DNA of 64,000 bases. Source: Mycobacterium sp. ITM-2016-00316 (lineage in GTDB: Bacteria; Actinomycetota; Actinomycetes; Mycobacteriales; Mycobacteriaceae). Shown piece after piece: positions 55,420 to 64,000 of the stretch. Each line of letters starts with the position of its first letter. The stretch's first letter is position 1. Made by a program: the position numbers and the translations under genes. The notes under the pieces were generated by a model. That model did no database searches, was not told where the DNA came from, and saw only the letters and a program-made list of their open reading frames with translations. The DNA lies in NCBI RefSeq assembly GCF_002968335.2, contig NZ_CP134398.1:4216001-4280000 (forward strand), written 5' to 3'.

Positions 55420-56757
55420 TCAGTCCGGCAGCTGGGTCTGCGCGGCAGCCAAGCGGGACGCGATGGATCCGTCGATCACTTCGTCACCGACGGTGATCGA
55501 CAGACCACCGAGCAGTTCCGGATCGACATGCAACTGGACGGACACCGGGTGCCCGTAGATGCGCGTGAGCACGGCCGCCAGGCGGTCGCGCTGTGCATCG
55601 GTCAGATCCGCAGCGGCGCTGACGTGAGCCACAACCTCTCCGCGACGGGCCACTGCGAGCTCGGCGAGATCGATGACGGCTTCATCGGCGCGTTCCCCGC
55701 GGAGCAGGCCGATGGTCTGCGACAGCAACGCGGCGGCAGTGCCATTGGCGCTGCTTCCGGTACCGACCACCTTGTCCAGCAGCGCGATTCGACCCGCTGC
55801 ATCGGCGGTGTAGTCGCTGAGCAGCGCGGACAGCCTGGGCTCGGCGTCGAGGACCCGACCGAACTGGAACAGCTGGTCCTCCACCTCGTCGACCTCGCCG
55901 GCGGCATGTGCGCGCTGCAGGAGGGCCAGCCGCGCGATGTGCTCGATCCCGTCGACCAGGTTGGCCTCGGTGGACCAGCGCTGGGATCCGGCGGTACGAA
56001 CCAGCTTCAGGGCGGGCTCACCGATCTTGCCGGTCAGCAGCTTGTCGACCAGCGCGACCTTCGCCGCGGCGGAATCGGCCGGCTCGGCCAGGTGCTTGGT
56101 CAGGGCGCTCTCGGTGATGAGCAGCTTCGCCACCGCGGCCAGGTCATCGGCCAGGGCCGTCAGGCCCTCGGCGTCCGAACCACCGGCCACGCTGTCGAAC
56201 TCCGAGACCAGGTTGGCCAGTGCCTCACGGCTGGCCGCCCGTAGTCCTGCCGTGGCACCGGTCTCGATCACCGCGGCCGACGGGGCCATCTGGTCGAGAT
56301 CGTCGAGGAAGCGGTCGACGGTCGCCGCCTGCGCGTCCGCGTCGGCCACGTGGGCGCGGACCAGGTCCGCGGCCTTGGTGACAGCCTCGTCGCCGAGCCC
56401 GAGCCGCAGTTCACGCACCAGCTGCTGGCGCAGCAGGTGAACCTGCTGCCCGCCCTGGGCCTTGATGCGCTCGGCGTCGACTCCGGCCTGCTCTTCCAGC
56501 TGGGCCTTGATGCGCTCGGAATCCTGCTTCGCCTCACCGGTGACGCTGCCGGCCTCGGCCTCGGCGTCGGCCAGTGCCTTGGCGTGCATGGCATCGGCCT
56601 CGGCGAGCTTCTTCGCCGCTTCAGCGCTCTCGGCCAGGGCGACCCGGATGGCCTCTTGCTGCTTGACCATCAACCCCTTCACCAGGGGTGCCACCCATTT
56701 GGCGAGGATGAACACGATGACGGCGAAGCCGATCAGCTGTCCGATGAATGTCGACAT
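55420..56757 (-). CDS. atpH: Fused ATP synthase b-delta subunit
   Basis: 445 residues, matching M. tuberculosis Rv1307. Residues 5-25 are a membrane helix ([18 protein letters not shown]), followed by a b-type coiled coil ([21 protein letters not shown]...) and, from about 270, a delta domain ([40 protein letters not shown]). The fusion is a mycobacterial trait: one protein forms the stator arm and the F1 cap. ATG 56757 directly follows the atpF stop. Confidence 0.97.
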   Translation of the reverse strand: MSTFIGQLIGFAVIVFILAKWVAPLVKGLMVKQQEAIRVALAESAEAAKKLAEADAMHAKALADAEAEAGSVTGEAKQDSERIKAQLEEQAGVDAERIKAQGGQQVHLLRQQLVRELRLGLGDEAVTKAADLVRAHVADADAQAATVDRFLDDLDQMAPSAAVIETGATAGLRAASREALANLVSEFDSVAGGSDAEGLTALADDLAAVAKLLITESALTKHLAEPADSAAAKVALVDKLLTGKIGEPALKLVRTAGSQRWSTEANLVDGIEHIARLALLQRAHAAGEVDEVEDQLFQFGRVLDAEPRLSALLSDYTADAAGRIALLDKVVGTGSSANGTAAALLSQTIGLLRGERADEAVIDLAELAVARRGEVVAHVSAAADLTDAQRDRLAAVLTRIYGHPVSVQLHVDPELLGGLSITVGDEVIDGSIASRLAAAQTQLPD

Positions 56758-57258
56758 CTAGTTGTTCCGTCCCGAATTCACGTCGACGCCGAGGATGCGG
56801 CTCGCCAGGGTGGCCGACAGGCCATCCACCGACGAGGCCAGCTCGGCTTGAGCCGCTGAACCCTGTTGGGACAGCTTCTCGTTGGCCTGGCGTACCGTCT
56901 CGGCGACTTCACCGCTGGCCTCGGCCCGCTTCGAGTCGACGACCTGACGGCCTTCGGCGCGTGCCTCGTCACGAAGTGCCGATGCCTCGGCGCGTGCGCC
57001 GGCCATCGCCTCGTCGTAGTCGGCCTGAGCGGCTGCCACCTGTTCAGCCGACTTACGGCTGTCGGCAGCAGTTTTGGCCAGCATGGCCTCGCGCTCGGCG
57101 AGCACCTTGCTGATCGGCGGCACCACCCATTTCCAGATCACGCCGAGCGTGATCAGGAAGATGAGCAGCACGGCGAAAAAGGTGCCATTGGGAACCAGGA
57201 AGTTACTGGTCCCCCCGCCCTCTTCCGCGGCCACGATGGATACGGTCAGCTGGTCCAT
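56758..57258 (-). CDS. atpF: ATP synthase b subunit
   Basis: 166 residues. A membrane helix at about 24-45 ([21 protein letters not shown]) then a long Ala/Glu/Lys/Arg coiled coil. It pairs with the b part of AtpH in the peripheral stalk. Nine bases after atpE. Confidence 0.96.
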   Translation of the reverse strand: MDQLTVSIVAAEEGGGTSNFLVPNGTFFAVLLIFLITLGVIWKWVVPPISKVLAEREAMLAKTAADSRKSAEQVAAAQADYDEAMAGARAEASALRDEARAEGRQVVDSKRAEASGEVAETVRQANEKLSQQGSAAQAELASSVDGLSATLASRILGVDVNSGRNN

Positions 57259-57267
57259 GCTGTCGGA

Positions 57268-57597
<330 letters not shown>

Positions 57598-57612
57598 TCA
57601 AACGGTCGAAAG

Positions 57613-58401
57613 TCAGTGCGCGTGTTCTTTGGCGTCGTGGTCGTCATGGACTTCCATCGACTGGCTGAAGTACAGGATCGTCAGCAGGCTGAAGATGAAG
57701 GCCTGGATCAGGCCGACGAACAGGTCGAAGGTCTTCCAGATGGCGTTGGGCAGCCACTGGATGTACCAGGGGAACATCGCGATCAGCGCCACCAGGATGC
57801 CGCCGGCGAAGATGTTGCCGAAGAGTCGCAGTGCCAGCGAGATCGGCTTCGCCAGTTCCTCGACGATGTTGATCGGCGCCAGGAAGGCGACGTGCCCCTT
57901 GACGACGGCGATCGGGTGGCCGATGGCGCCGCGTCGCCAGATGCCCGCTGCGTGGTAGCAGATGAACACGAACAGGGCGAGAGCCAGCACGAAGTTGATA
58001 TCCGAGGCCGGCGGCTTGTAGAGCTCGGCGGCGGCGCCGTCGGACCCGCCGTACTGCCAGGGCAGCACAGCCAGCCAGTTGGAGATCAGGATGAACGCGA
58101 ACAGCGCGACGGCCAGCGGAAGGACGAAGGGGGCGATCTTCATGCCGATCGAACCCTCGATCTGCTGACGCATCTGGATGGTCAGCGCCTCCCAGAACAG
58201 CTGCACGCCACCGGGAACACCGGTCGAGGTGACCTTGGACTTCAGGTAGAACGCCAGCCCGATGATGATCAACGCGGTGATCGCGGTGGCCATGATCGTG
58301 TCACCGTTGAAGGTCATGCCGAACAGTTCGAACACCATCGTGTGGTGTCCGACGTGGATGGCGGCGCCACCCTCTTCGGCGGCAAGCACAGTCTCAGTCA
58401 T
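57613..58401 (-). CDS. atpB: ATP synthase a subunit
   Basis: 262 residues with five to six membrane helices. Proton half-channel with the essential Arg in [17 protein letters not shown]-terminus [18 protein letters not shown] is longer than some family members but starts like the M. tuberculosis protein. Ten bases after the AtpI-like gene; atpE follows 84 bases later. Confidence 0.97.
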   Translation of the reverse strand: MTETVLAAEEGGAAIHVGHHTMVFELFGMTFNGDTIMATAITALIIIGLAFYLKSKVTSTGVPGGVQLFWEALTIQMRQQIEGSIGMKIAPFVLPLAVALFAFILISNWLAVLPWQYGGSDGAAAELYKPPASDINFVLALALFVFICYHAAGIWRRGAIGHPIAVVKGHVAFLAPINIVEELAKPISLALRLFGNIFAGGILVALIAMFPWYIQWLPNAIWKTFDLFVGLIQAFIFSLLTILYFSQSMEVHDDHDAKEHAH

Positions 58402-58411
58402 TCGGGTCAGC

Positions 58412-58876
58412 TCAATCCTTCGAATCCGATGCGGGGACGTCTTCGACGTCCAAGCCGTTGGAGCGGATCTTCTTCAGCACCGGAATGCTGGTGCTCATCA
58501 CCAGCAGCGCCTGGAAGATTGCCAACCCGAACAGCACCGCAATTCCGCCGTGTGCCTTGAAGTAGATGGCCACCACCATGGCGACTGCGGTGATCACCAA
58601 CAGTCGCGTGGCGGAGTTTATGGCCATCTTCTTCTTGAGTGGGTGGTCTTCCATCGTGATCGACTCGACGGCTCGGCGCACCAGCAGCGCATTGAGCAAA
58701 CCGAGACCGAGCCCGATCCCGAAGAACACACCGAAGAAGATGTTGCCGACGTAACCGGCGGCCGCGATGGCCAGGGCGGTCAGTGCCAGGCAGATCAGCA
58801 GCAGCCGCAACGGGCGGAAGGCGACGGAAGGGAACACCAGGGGCGCGTCCTGCGCTGGCGTCGTCACGTCGTTCAC
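58412..58876 (-). CDS. AtpI-like membrane protein, first gene of the atp operon (Rv1303 orthologue)
   Basis: 154 residues with four hydrophobic segments. It occupies the atpI position, before atpB; AtpI helps assemble the c-ring in other bacteria. Sequence similarity to AtpI is weak, so the role is inferred from position. ATG start; the 282-base region upstream should hold the operon promoter. Confidence 0.88.
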   Translation of the reverse strand: MNDVTTPAQDAPLVFPSVAFRPLRLLLICLALTALAIAAAGYVGNIFFGVFFGIGLGLGLLNALLVRRAVESITMEDHPLKKKMAINSATRLLVITAVAMVVAIYFKAHGGIAVLFGLAIFQALLVMSTSIPVLKKIRSNGLDVEDVPASDSKD

Positions 58877-59158
58877 CTCAATCCCGCGTCGTCGAGGGGG
58901 GTACTGATCGAAAACTGCGATACCTCAGAAAACTGCAAAATTCCTGTGCATGCCCGACGAGAGTATCGGAGGGCAGCGGGCGCGCTGGAATCACCCAAGG
59001 GGTAGCTCCCTTTTGTCGGTCGTGTATCGGCGCCGATCGGTCGGGTGGACCGATGGGCCGGGCCGGCAACCCGCGAGGTTTTCGGGTTATGCGCAGAACC
59101 GTACCACAAGGTAGGAGGCACAAAAACAGGCCTACTACTTTTTGTCGTACAACGGCTT
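58877..59158 (-). promoter_or_regulatory. atp operon upstream region
   Basis: 282 bases between wecA stop and the atpI-like start without a gene. It is AT-richer near 58914-58950, with GAAAACTGC occurring twice (plus-strand reading), and holds a TATCGGCGCCGATCGG palindrome-like stretch. The atp promoter must lie here; I could not fix a -10/-35 pair with confidence. Confidence 0.45.
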
Positions 59159-60349
59159 TCACGGGTCTTCGACCGCACCGTTTCGACCCCGCAGCAGTGG
59201 TATCAGGGTCACCACGCCGGCGACCAGAATCGCGGCCAGCATCACCGCGCCGGTGTAGCGCGGATCGAAGAAGATGGTGCTTGCCGCCCCCAGTGCCACG
59301 ATGCTGACCCACATGTAGATCAGCAGGACGACGCGGCGGTGCGAATGCCCGATCTGCAGCAGTCGGTGATGCAGATGCATCTTGTCCGGAGTCGAGAAAT
59401 GAACACCCGCGCGGGTGCGGCGCACGATCGCCAGCAGCGTGTCCAGGGCGGGCACGAACATCACCGCCACGACCAACAGGAACGGTGACAGCAACGCGAA
59501 CACGTCGCGCGCCCCGTAGGCGGTCTGCGATATGGGACCGGCCGCCGTCGTCGAGGCCGCGGCGAGCATCAGGCCGATCAGCATCGAACCCGAGTCGCCC
59601 ATGAAGATCTTGGCGCGGTGGAAGTTGTGCGGCAGGAAGCCCAGGCACGCACCGGCGAGCACCACCGAGATCATGGCCGGCGGGTAGAACAGCACATCGC
59701 CCCCGTGATCGCGGAGCAGGCCCACCGAGAAGATGCAGATGGCCAGCGCCGTGATCAGCCCGAGCCCGGCTGCCAGCCCGTCGAGACCGTCGATGAAGTT
59801 CATGGCGTTGACGATCGAGACCGTCAACGCCAAGGTGAGCAGGATCGAGGTGACCTGATCCAGCACGATGGTGCCGACGCCACCGAACGGGATGTACAGC
59901 ACGCTCCATGCCACGCCCATGGTGACCAGCACGCTGGCGGCGGTGATCTGGCCGGCGAACTTGGTCAGCGAGTCCAGCCCCCACCGGTCGTCGATGAGCC
60001 CCACCAGCATGATGAGTCCGCCGGCGACCACCACCGCGGGCATGCCGGTCGAGTACACGAACCCACGGTTGAGGGCGGGCAACTGGGAGGCCAGCAGCAC
60101 CGCGGCGGCCACGCCGATGTACATGGCCAATCCGCCCATCCGCGGGATCGGCTGGACGTGCACATCGCGTTCGCGCGGGTAGGCGACCGCGCCGACCCGG
60201 ATGGCGAACACCCGCACCCAGCCGGTCGCGAAGTAGGTGATGATCGCGGCCGTGAGTCCGACGAGCGCGAGTTCGCGTAGCGGGACACCGGCGCCGCGGT
60301 CCGACAGGGCGAGCAGACCGTCAGCCATCCAGACCGATTCGCTCACCAC
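59159..60349 (-). CDS. wecA: Decaprenyl-phosphate GlcNAc-1-phosphate transferase
   Basis: 396 residues, about 11 membrane helices. Transfers GlcNAc-1-P to decaprenyl phosphate, starting the linker between arabinogalactan and peptidoglycan. Family motifs: GLIDDRWGLD, NAMNFIDGLDGLAAG, FMGDSGSMLIG and the HLHHRLLQIGHSHRR loop. GTG start at 60349 (a second GTG follows directly). Rv1302 orthologue. Confidence 0.96.
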   Translation of the reverse strand: MVSESVWMADGLLALSDRGAGVPLRELALVGLTAAIITYFATGWVRVFAIRVGAVAYPRERDVHVQPIPRMGGLAMYIGVAAAVLLASQLPALNRGFVYSTGMPAVVVAGGLIMLVGLIDDRWGLDSLTKFAGQITAASVLVTMGVAWSVLYIPFGGVGTIVLDQVTSILLTLALTVSIVNAMNFIDGLDGLAAGLGLITALAICIFSVGLLRDHGGDVLFYPPAMISVVLAGACLGFLPHNFHRAKIFMGDSGSMLIGLMLAAASTTAAGPISQTAYGARDVFALLSPFLLVVAVMFVPALDTLLAIVRRTRAGVHFSTPDKMHLHHRLLQIGHSHRRVVLLIYMWVSIVALGAASTIFFDPRYTGAVMLAAILVAGVVTLIPLLRGRNGAVEDP

Positions 60350-60379
60350 GTGCTGAACCGTACGCGAATTGGCTGTGGC

Positions 60380-61057
60380 CTAAGGGGTGGTCCCACGGGC
60401 GTCCTCGGGTGTGAGGGCCTGGGCTTCCACGCCGAGCACGCGGGCGACGTCGGCGACCGAGACGGGCCCTTCGCGCAGCACCCGCGGCTGCGGACCGGAC
60501 ACGTCCACGATCGTCGAGGCGGCGCCCTGCGGCGACGGTCCCCCGTCGAGGTAGACCTCGACCCGCGCACCCAGCTGAGCCTGCGCGTCCGCGGCGGTGA
60601 CCGCGGCCGGCTGCCCGGAGACGTTCGCGCTGGAGACCGCCATCGGGCCGACCTCGCGCAGCAGTTCGATGGCCACCGGCTGCAGCGGCATGCGCAACAT
60701 GACGGTGCCTGCTGCGTCGCCGAGGTCCCAGTGCAGCGACGGCGCGTGCCGCACCACCAGGCTCAGCGCGCCCGGCCAGAACGCCTGGATGAGTTCGCGC
60801 GCGGCGGGCGGCACCGCATAGACCAAACCGTCGATGGTGTGCCAGGAGCCGACGAGCACACCGACCGGCATATCGCGGCCCCGGTTCTTGGCCGCGAGCA
60901 ACGCGGCGACCGCTTCGCTGTTGAAGGCGTCCGCGCCGATGCCGTAGACGGTGTCGGTGGGCAGCACGACCAGTCCCCCACCCTTGACCGCGCTGATCGC
61001 CGACATGAGCCCGGTCGCCCGTTGTTCTGGGTCCGCGCAGTCGAAGAGTTGTGTCAT
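60380..61057 (-). CDS. sua5: L-threonylcarbamoyladenylate synthase
   Basis: 225 residues, YrdC/Sua5 domain. Makes the activated intermediate for tRNA t6A37. Motifs: GGLVVLPTDTVYGIGADA, KNRGRDMPVGVLVG, SANVSGQPAAVT and the ATP-binding STIVDVSG. Lacks the extra C-terminal Sua5 domain, so by length it is TsaC-like. Rv1301 orthologue, between prmC and wecA. Confidence 0.95.
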   Translation of the reverse strand: MTQLFDCADPEQRATGLMSAISAVKGGGLVVLPTDTVYGIGADAFNSEAVAALLAAKNRGRDMPVGVLVGSWHTIDGLVYAVPPAARELIQAFWPGALSLVVRHAPSLHWDLGDAAGTVMLRMPLQPVAIELLREVGPMAVSSANVSGQPAAVTAADAQAQLGARVEVYLDGGPSPQGAASTIVDVSGPQPRVLREGPVSVADVARVLGVEAQALTPEDARGTTP

Positions 61058-61094
61058 GACTCCTCACCCAACCGCTCGTCGCGTCTCATGCCAC

Positions 61095-61931
61095 TCAGCT
61101 TCTCACCGCGGTGACGAACCGGCGTCGACCGGCCAGGTCGCGGCGTGCCGCGATACCGGTGAAGACGCCGGCGGCACCAAAGAGCTCGACGGTGGCCGCC
61201 GACGTGGTGTCGTCATGTTCGACCCCCACCTGCCCGCCGGGCCGCAGCAGCCGGGAGACCAGCTCGACGATCGGCTTGATGACGGCCATCCCGTCCGGGC
61301 CACCGAATAGCGCGGCGCGCGGATCATGTTCTGCCACTTCTGGTTCCAGCTCTGCACCGTCAGGGATATAGGGCGGGTTCGCAACCACCAGGTCAACCTG
61401 GCCGGTGAGGTCGGTCAGCACATCGCGGTCGGTGACATCGGCGTGCAGCAACTCCACTGTGGTTCCGTCCACATTGGCGCGGGCGTAACGCAGCGCCTCC
61501 TCGGACCGCTCCACCGCGATGACACGGGCATCGGGGCGGTAGAGCGCAAGTGCGAGCGCGAGTGCGCCCGAACCCGAACACAGGTCCACGATCACGCCGC
61601 CCGGGCGGACGGGGACGGTCTGCGCCCACTCCAGCAGCGCCTCGGTCTCGGGCCGCGGGATGAACACCCCGGGCCCGACGGCCAGGGTCAGCGGACCGAA
61701 GGCGGCGGTACCCAACAAGTGCTGCAACGGGATTCGCAGCGCGCGCTGCTCGACGAGGGTGCGGAATTCGTCCAGGACCCCGGGTCCGGGATCGGCGAAC
61801 ATCAGCCGCCCGCGATCGACGCCGAGCACATGGGCGGCCAGTTGTTCGGCATCGGCACGCGCGGAGTCGATGCCGGCGGTGGCGAGCACGGTGGCCGCAT
61901 CCGAGATCGCTTGCTGCAACGCGTTCATCAC
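61095..61931 (-). CDS. prmC: Release-factor glutamine methyltransferase
   Basis: 278 residues. SAM-dependent enzyme that methylates the Gln of the GGQ motif in release factors. SAM motif [17 protein letters not shown] and catalytic NPPYIP are present, plus [16 protein letters not shown] start overlaps the prfA stop (TGATG), so it is translated together with its substrate gene. Confidence 0.97.
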   Translation of the reverse strand: MMNALQQAISDAATVLATAGIDSARADAEQLAAHVLGVDRGRLMFADPGPGVLDEFRTLVEQRALRIPLQHLLGTAAFGPLTLAVGPGVFIPRPETEALLEWAQTVPVRPGGVIVDLCSGSGALALALALYRPDARVIAVERSEEALRYARANVDGTTVELLHADVTDRDVLTDLTGQVDLVVANPPYIPDGAELEPEVAEHDPRAALFGGPDGMAVIKPIVELVSRLLRPGGQVGVEHDDTTSAATVELFGAAGVFTGIAARRDLAGRRRFVTAVRS

Positions 61932-63001
61932 GCCTGTTGGAGCCGCGCCTGCTTGTCGGCGGCCGCCAGTGCGTCCAGCAGCGCATCCATATCACCATCG
62001 AGTACCTGGTCGAGGTTGTGCGACTTGAAGTTGATGCGGTGGTCGGCGATCCGGTTCTCGGGGTAGTTGTAGGTGCGGATCCGCTCGCTACGGTCGACCG
62101 TGCGGATCTGGCTGGCCCGGTCCGCCGACGCGTCCGCCGAGGCCTGCTCCTCGGCGAGTGCCTGTAGCCGGGCAGCGAGCACCACCATGGCGCGCGCCTT
62201 GTTCTGCAGCTGGCTGCGCTCGTTCTGGCAGGTGACGACGATGCCGGTGGGCAGGTGGGTGATCCGGACCGCGGAGTCGGTGGTGTTGACCCCCTGGCCG
62301 CCCTTGCCCGACGAGCGGTAGACGTCGATGCGCAGATCGGACTCGTCGATCTGGACGGCCTCGACGTCGTCGGGCTCGGGGTAGACGAGCACGCCCGCGG
62401 CCGAGGTGTGCACCCGGCCCTGGGATTCGGTGACGGGCACGCGCTGCACGCGGTGCACCCCGCCCTCGAACTTCATCCGCGACCACACGCCGTCGGCGGA
62501 ATCGCCCTTGCTCGCGATGGTGATGGTGGCGTCCTTGTAACCGCCCAGGTCCGACCATGTCTCGTCGAGCACGGTAACCGTCCAGCCGTGCCGCTCGGCG
62601 TAGCGGATGTACATGCGCGCCAGGTCGGAGGCGAACAATGCCGATTCCTCGCCACCCTCACCGGATTTGACCTCGAGCACGACATCGTCGGCGTCGTGTG
62701 GATCGCGTGGGGCGAGCAGATCGGTCAGCCGGTTGTCGAGCTCGGCGACCCGCGCCTCGATCTCGGGCACCTCGGCAGCAAAGGCCTCGTCCTCGGCGGC
62801 GAGCTCGCGGGCGGCCTCCAGGTCGCCGCGCGCGGCTTCCAGTTTGCGGTACGTCGAGACGATCGGGGAGACCTGCGCGAACCGCTTCCCGACGCGGCGT
62901 GCCGCGCCGGCGTCACCATGCAGGGCGGGATCGGCGAGCTGGGTCTCCAGGTCGGCGCACTCGGCGAGCAACGCCTCGATCGCGGGTGCGGTATCGGTCA
63001 C
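61928..63001 (-). CDS. prfA: Peptide chain release factor 1
   Basis: 357 residues. Recognises UAA/UAG. The peptidyl-hydrolysis loop is [23 protein letters not shown]; the class I release-factor core ([24 protein letters not shown]) is intact. It is coupled to prmC, which modifies its GGQ glutamine. Rv1299 orthologue. Confidence 0.98.
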   Translation of the reverse strand: MTDTAPAIEALLAECADLETQLADPALHGDAGAARRVGKRFAQVSPIVSTYRKLEAARGDLEAARELAAEDEAFAAEVPEIEARVAELDNRLTDLLAPRDPHDADDVVLEVKSGEGGEESALFASDLARMYIRYAERHGWTVTVLDETWSDLGGYKDATITIASKGDSADGVWSRMKFEGGVHRVQRVPVTESQGRVHTSAAGVLVYPEPDDVEAVQIDESDLRIDVYRSSGKGGQGVNTTDSAVRITHLPTGIVVTCQNERSQLQNKARAMVVLAARLQALAEEQASADASADRASQIRTVDRSERIRTYNYPENRIADHRINFKSHNLDQVLDGDMDALLDALAAADKQARLQQA

Positions 63002-63033
63002 CTGGACTCCTCAAGAACGGCCTGTAGACGCAA

Positions 63034-63077
63034 ATCGGCGCCCGGTCCTGACACAAGTGCCAGGTTCGGGCGCCGAT
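63034..63077. terminator. Long stem-loop between rpmE and prfA
   Basis: ATCGGCGCCCG (63034-63044) pairs perfectly with CGGGCGCCGAT (63067-63077); inside, CCTG/CAGG and CAC/GTG continue the stem. It begins eight bases (in transcription order) past the rpmE stop and ends about 33 bases before prfA. It may partly terminate or be a processing site. Confidence 0.6.
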
Positions 63078-63084
63078 AGGTCAG

Positions 63085-63336
63085 CTAGTTGTCTGCAGCA
63101 GCCGTGGCTTCTGGCTTCCCCGCCGCCCCGGCGCGCTTGCCGTAGCGCTTCTCGAAGCGGGCGACGCGGCCGCCGCTGTCGAGGATCTTCTGCTTGCCGG
63201 TGTAGAACGGGTGGCACTGCGAGCAGACCTCGACCACGATGTGGCCGTTGTCCTTGGTGCTGCGGGTGGTGAAGGTGTTACCGCAGCCGCAGACCACATT
63301 GGTCTCGGCGTAGTTGGGGTGAATACCCGATTTCAT
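63085..63336 (-). CDS. rpmE: 50S ribosomal protein L31, zinc-binding form
   Basis: 83 residues. The four zinc cysteines are present: Cys16 and Cys18 in VCGCG, Cys37 and Cys40 in [12 protein letters not shown], so this is the C+ form made when zinc is sufficient. The C-terminal tail is longer and basic, then acidic. Rv1298 orthologue. Confidence 0.97.
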   Translation of the reverse strand: MKSGIHPNYAETNVVCGCGNTFTTRSTKDNGHIVVEVCSQCHPFYTGKQKILDSGGRVARFEKRYGKRAGAAGKPEATAAADN

Positions 63337-63475
63337 GGCTTTTCCTCTGCAATCGTTGGCCGCCGGGTCGCCCGAGCCCAGACCTGGGAGTCTTCGAGCG
63401 TGAACCGGAACCGAGGGTCGACGGTGAATTATGCCAGGTCAACCGTCGAATGCGAAAACGCCCTACCACCGGCCG

Positions 63476-64000
63476 CTATTCCCGGGTCAGCGGTGTGTAC
63501 GTCTGACCGTCGCGTTTCCAGATGCGCCGTCCCTGCGGTGCGGTCCCGAGGGCGATGAGTTCGCGTTTGAGGATCTTGTTGGTCGCGGTGCTCGGCAGGT
63601 CTTCGGCGATCCAGACATAGCGCGGCCGCGCCTTGGGCGACAGATCGGCCTGCTCGGCGAGGAACTCGGCGAACGCGGCGGGGGTGACTTCGGCGTCATC
63701 CTGCAGCACCACGGCCGCCATCACCTGATCACCGACGTGCTCGTCGGGCACCGGGTAGACCGCGACCCGGTTGATCGCATCCAGTCGCAACAGAATCCGT
63801 TCGATCGGTGCCGTCGTCAGGTTCTCGCCGTCGACACGCATCCAGTCCGCCGTGCGGCCGGCCAGGTAGATCCAGCCGCCGGCGTCGCGATAGGCGAGGT
63901 CACCGGACCAGTAGATACCCCCGCGCAGTCGTTCACCGGTGGCACCGGGGTCGTTGTAGTAGCCGCGAAACAGCCCGCTGCCGGTGGTGTTCACCAACTC
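63476..64000 (-). CDS. Fatty-acid CoA ligase, C-terminal part (FadD1/FadD17-like; 5' end outside window)
   Basis: At least 174 C-terminal residues of an AMP-binding adenylating enzyme that activates fatty acids to acyl-CoA. Core motifs: IYWSGDLAYRD, GRTADWMRVDGENLTTAPIE and the catalytic-lysine end TATNKILKREL. The DWMRVDGEN variant resembles the FATP-like mycobacterial FadD1/FadD17 rather than FadD2-type enzymes. It sits 139 bases upstream of rpmE, where M. tuberculosis has rho, so the order differs here. Confidence 0.88.
   Translation of the reverse strand, partial: ELVNTTGSGLFRGYYNDPGATGERLRGGIYWSGDLAYRDAGGWIYLAGRTADWMRVDGENLTTAPIERILLRLDAINRVAVYPVPDEHVGDQVMAAVVLQDDAEVTPAAFAEFLAEQADLSPKARPRYVWIAEDLPSTATNKILKRELIALGTAPQGRRIWKRDGQTYTPLTRE

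Overview
The window is high-GC actinobacterial DNA from a rapidly growing Mycobacterium (Mycolicibacterium). This rests on gene order matching the M. tuberculosis Rv1297-Rv1343c region (in inverted orientation), a fused AtpH b-delta subunit, MurA with Asp in place of the catalytic Cys, NucS, an rrn operon directly downstream of murA, and a short 16S helix 18 as in fast growers. Family names and M. tuberculosis comparisons come from knowledge of those families; no search was run.

Layout. 1-4973 is accessory: a large secreted protein with two C39-like domains (cut by the window edge), a lone ammonium transporter, a small hypothetical gene, tRNA-Leu(UAG), and a free-standing HTH-LAGLIDADG protein. 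4998-15404 is largely conserved: lprD/DUF3817, an MFS pump, then a long minus-strand run clpS-DUF2017-NylC-like peptidase-mec-cysO-cysM-rhomboid-cAMP phosphodiesterase-rph-rdgB (protein quality control, cysteine synthesis, RNA and nucleotide housekeeping), and pncB on plus. The glutamate racemase gene murI, expected between the rhomboid and the phosphodiesterase, is missing. 15401-27823 holds dinG, a non-conserved block (YpfJ-like metalloprotease lipoprotein, MspA-family porin, Vgb-like lyase coupled to glgP), and the glycogen/maltosyl pathway glgP, glgE, glgB.

27901-33616 holds a cysteine-free thioredoxin/TPR protein, DUF3817, fadA4, methylmalonyl-CoA epimerase, a small zinc-binding protein, nucS and one membrane adenylate cyclase. 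33605-40594 is a second accessory block: glutaminase-STAS, a secreted DUF1214-like protein, DedA, and a TetR/monooxygenase/MFS module whose monooxygenase carries an internal deletion. alkA-ogt (alkylation repair) follow. 42772-48492 is the rrn operon (5S, 23S, 16S on minus) with leader, two promoters and a terminator.

48538-63336 is core: murA, a PduO-type adenosyltransferase, DUF2550, the complete ATP synthase operon (atpI-like, atpB, E, F, H, A, G, D, C), then wecA, sua5, prmC, prfA and rpmE. The right end carries the C-terminus of a fatty-acid CoA ligase where M. tuberculosis has rho next to rpmE.

Features most worth a second look are the tandem active/inactive C39 protein, the HTH-LAGLIDADG protein beside tRNA-Leu, an Amt with Glu at the first pore-histidine position, the glgP-coupled streptogramin-lyase homologue, absence of murI, the deletion-scarred monooxygenase with its palindromic operator, and several long perfect stem-loops. 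No CRISPR array, insertion sequence or prophage was seen.
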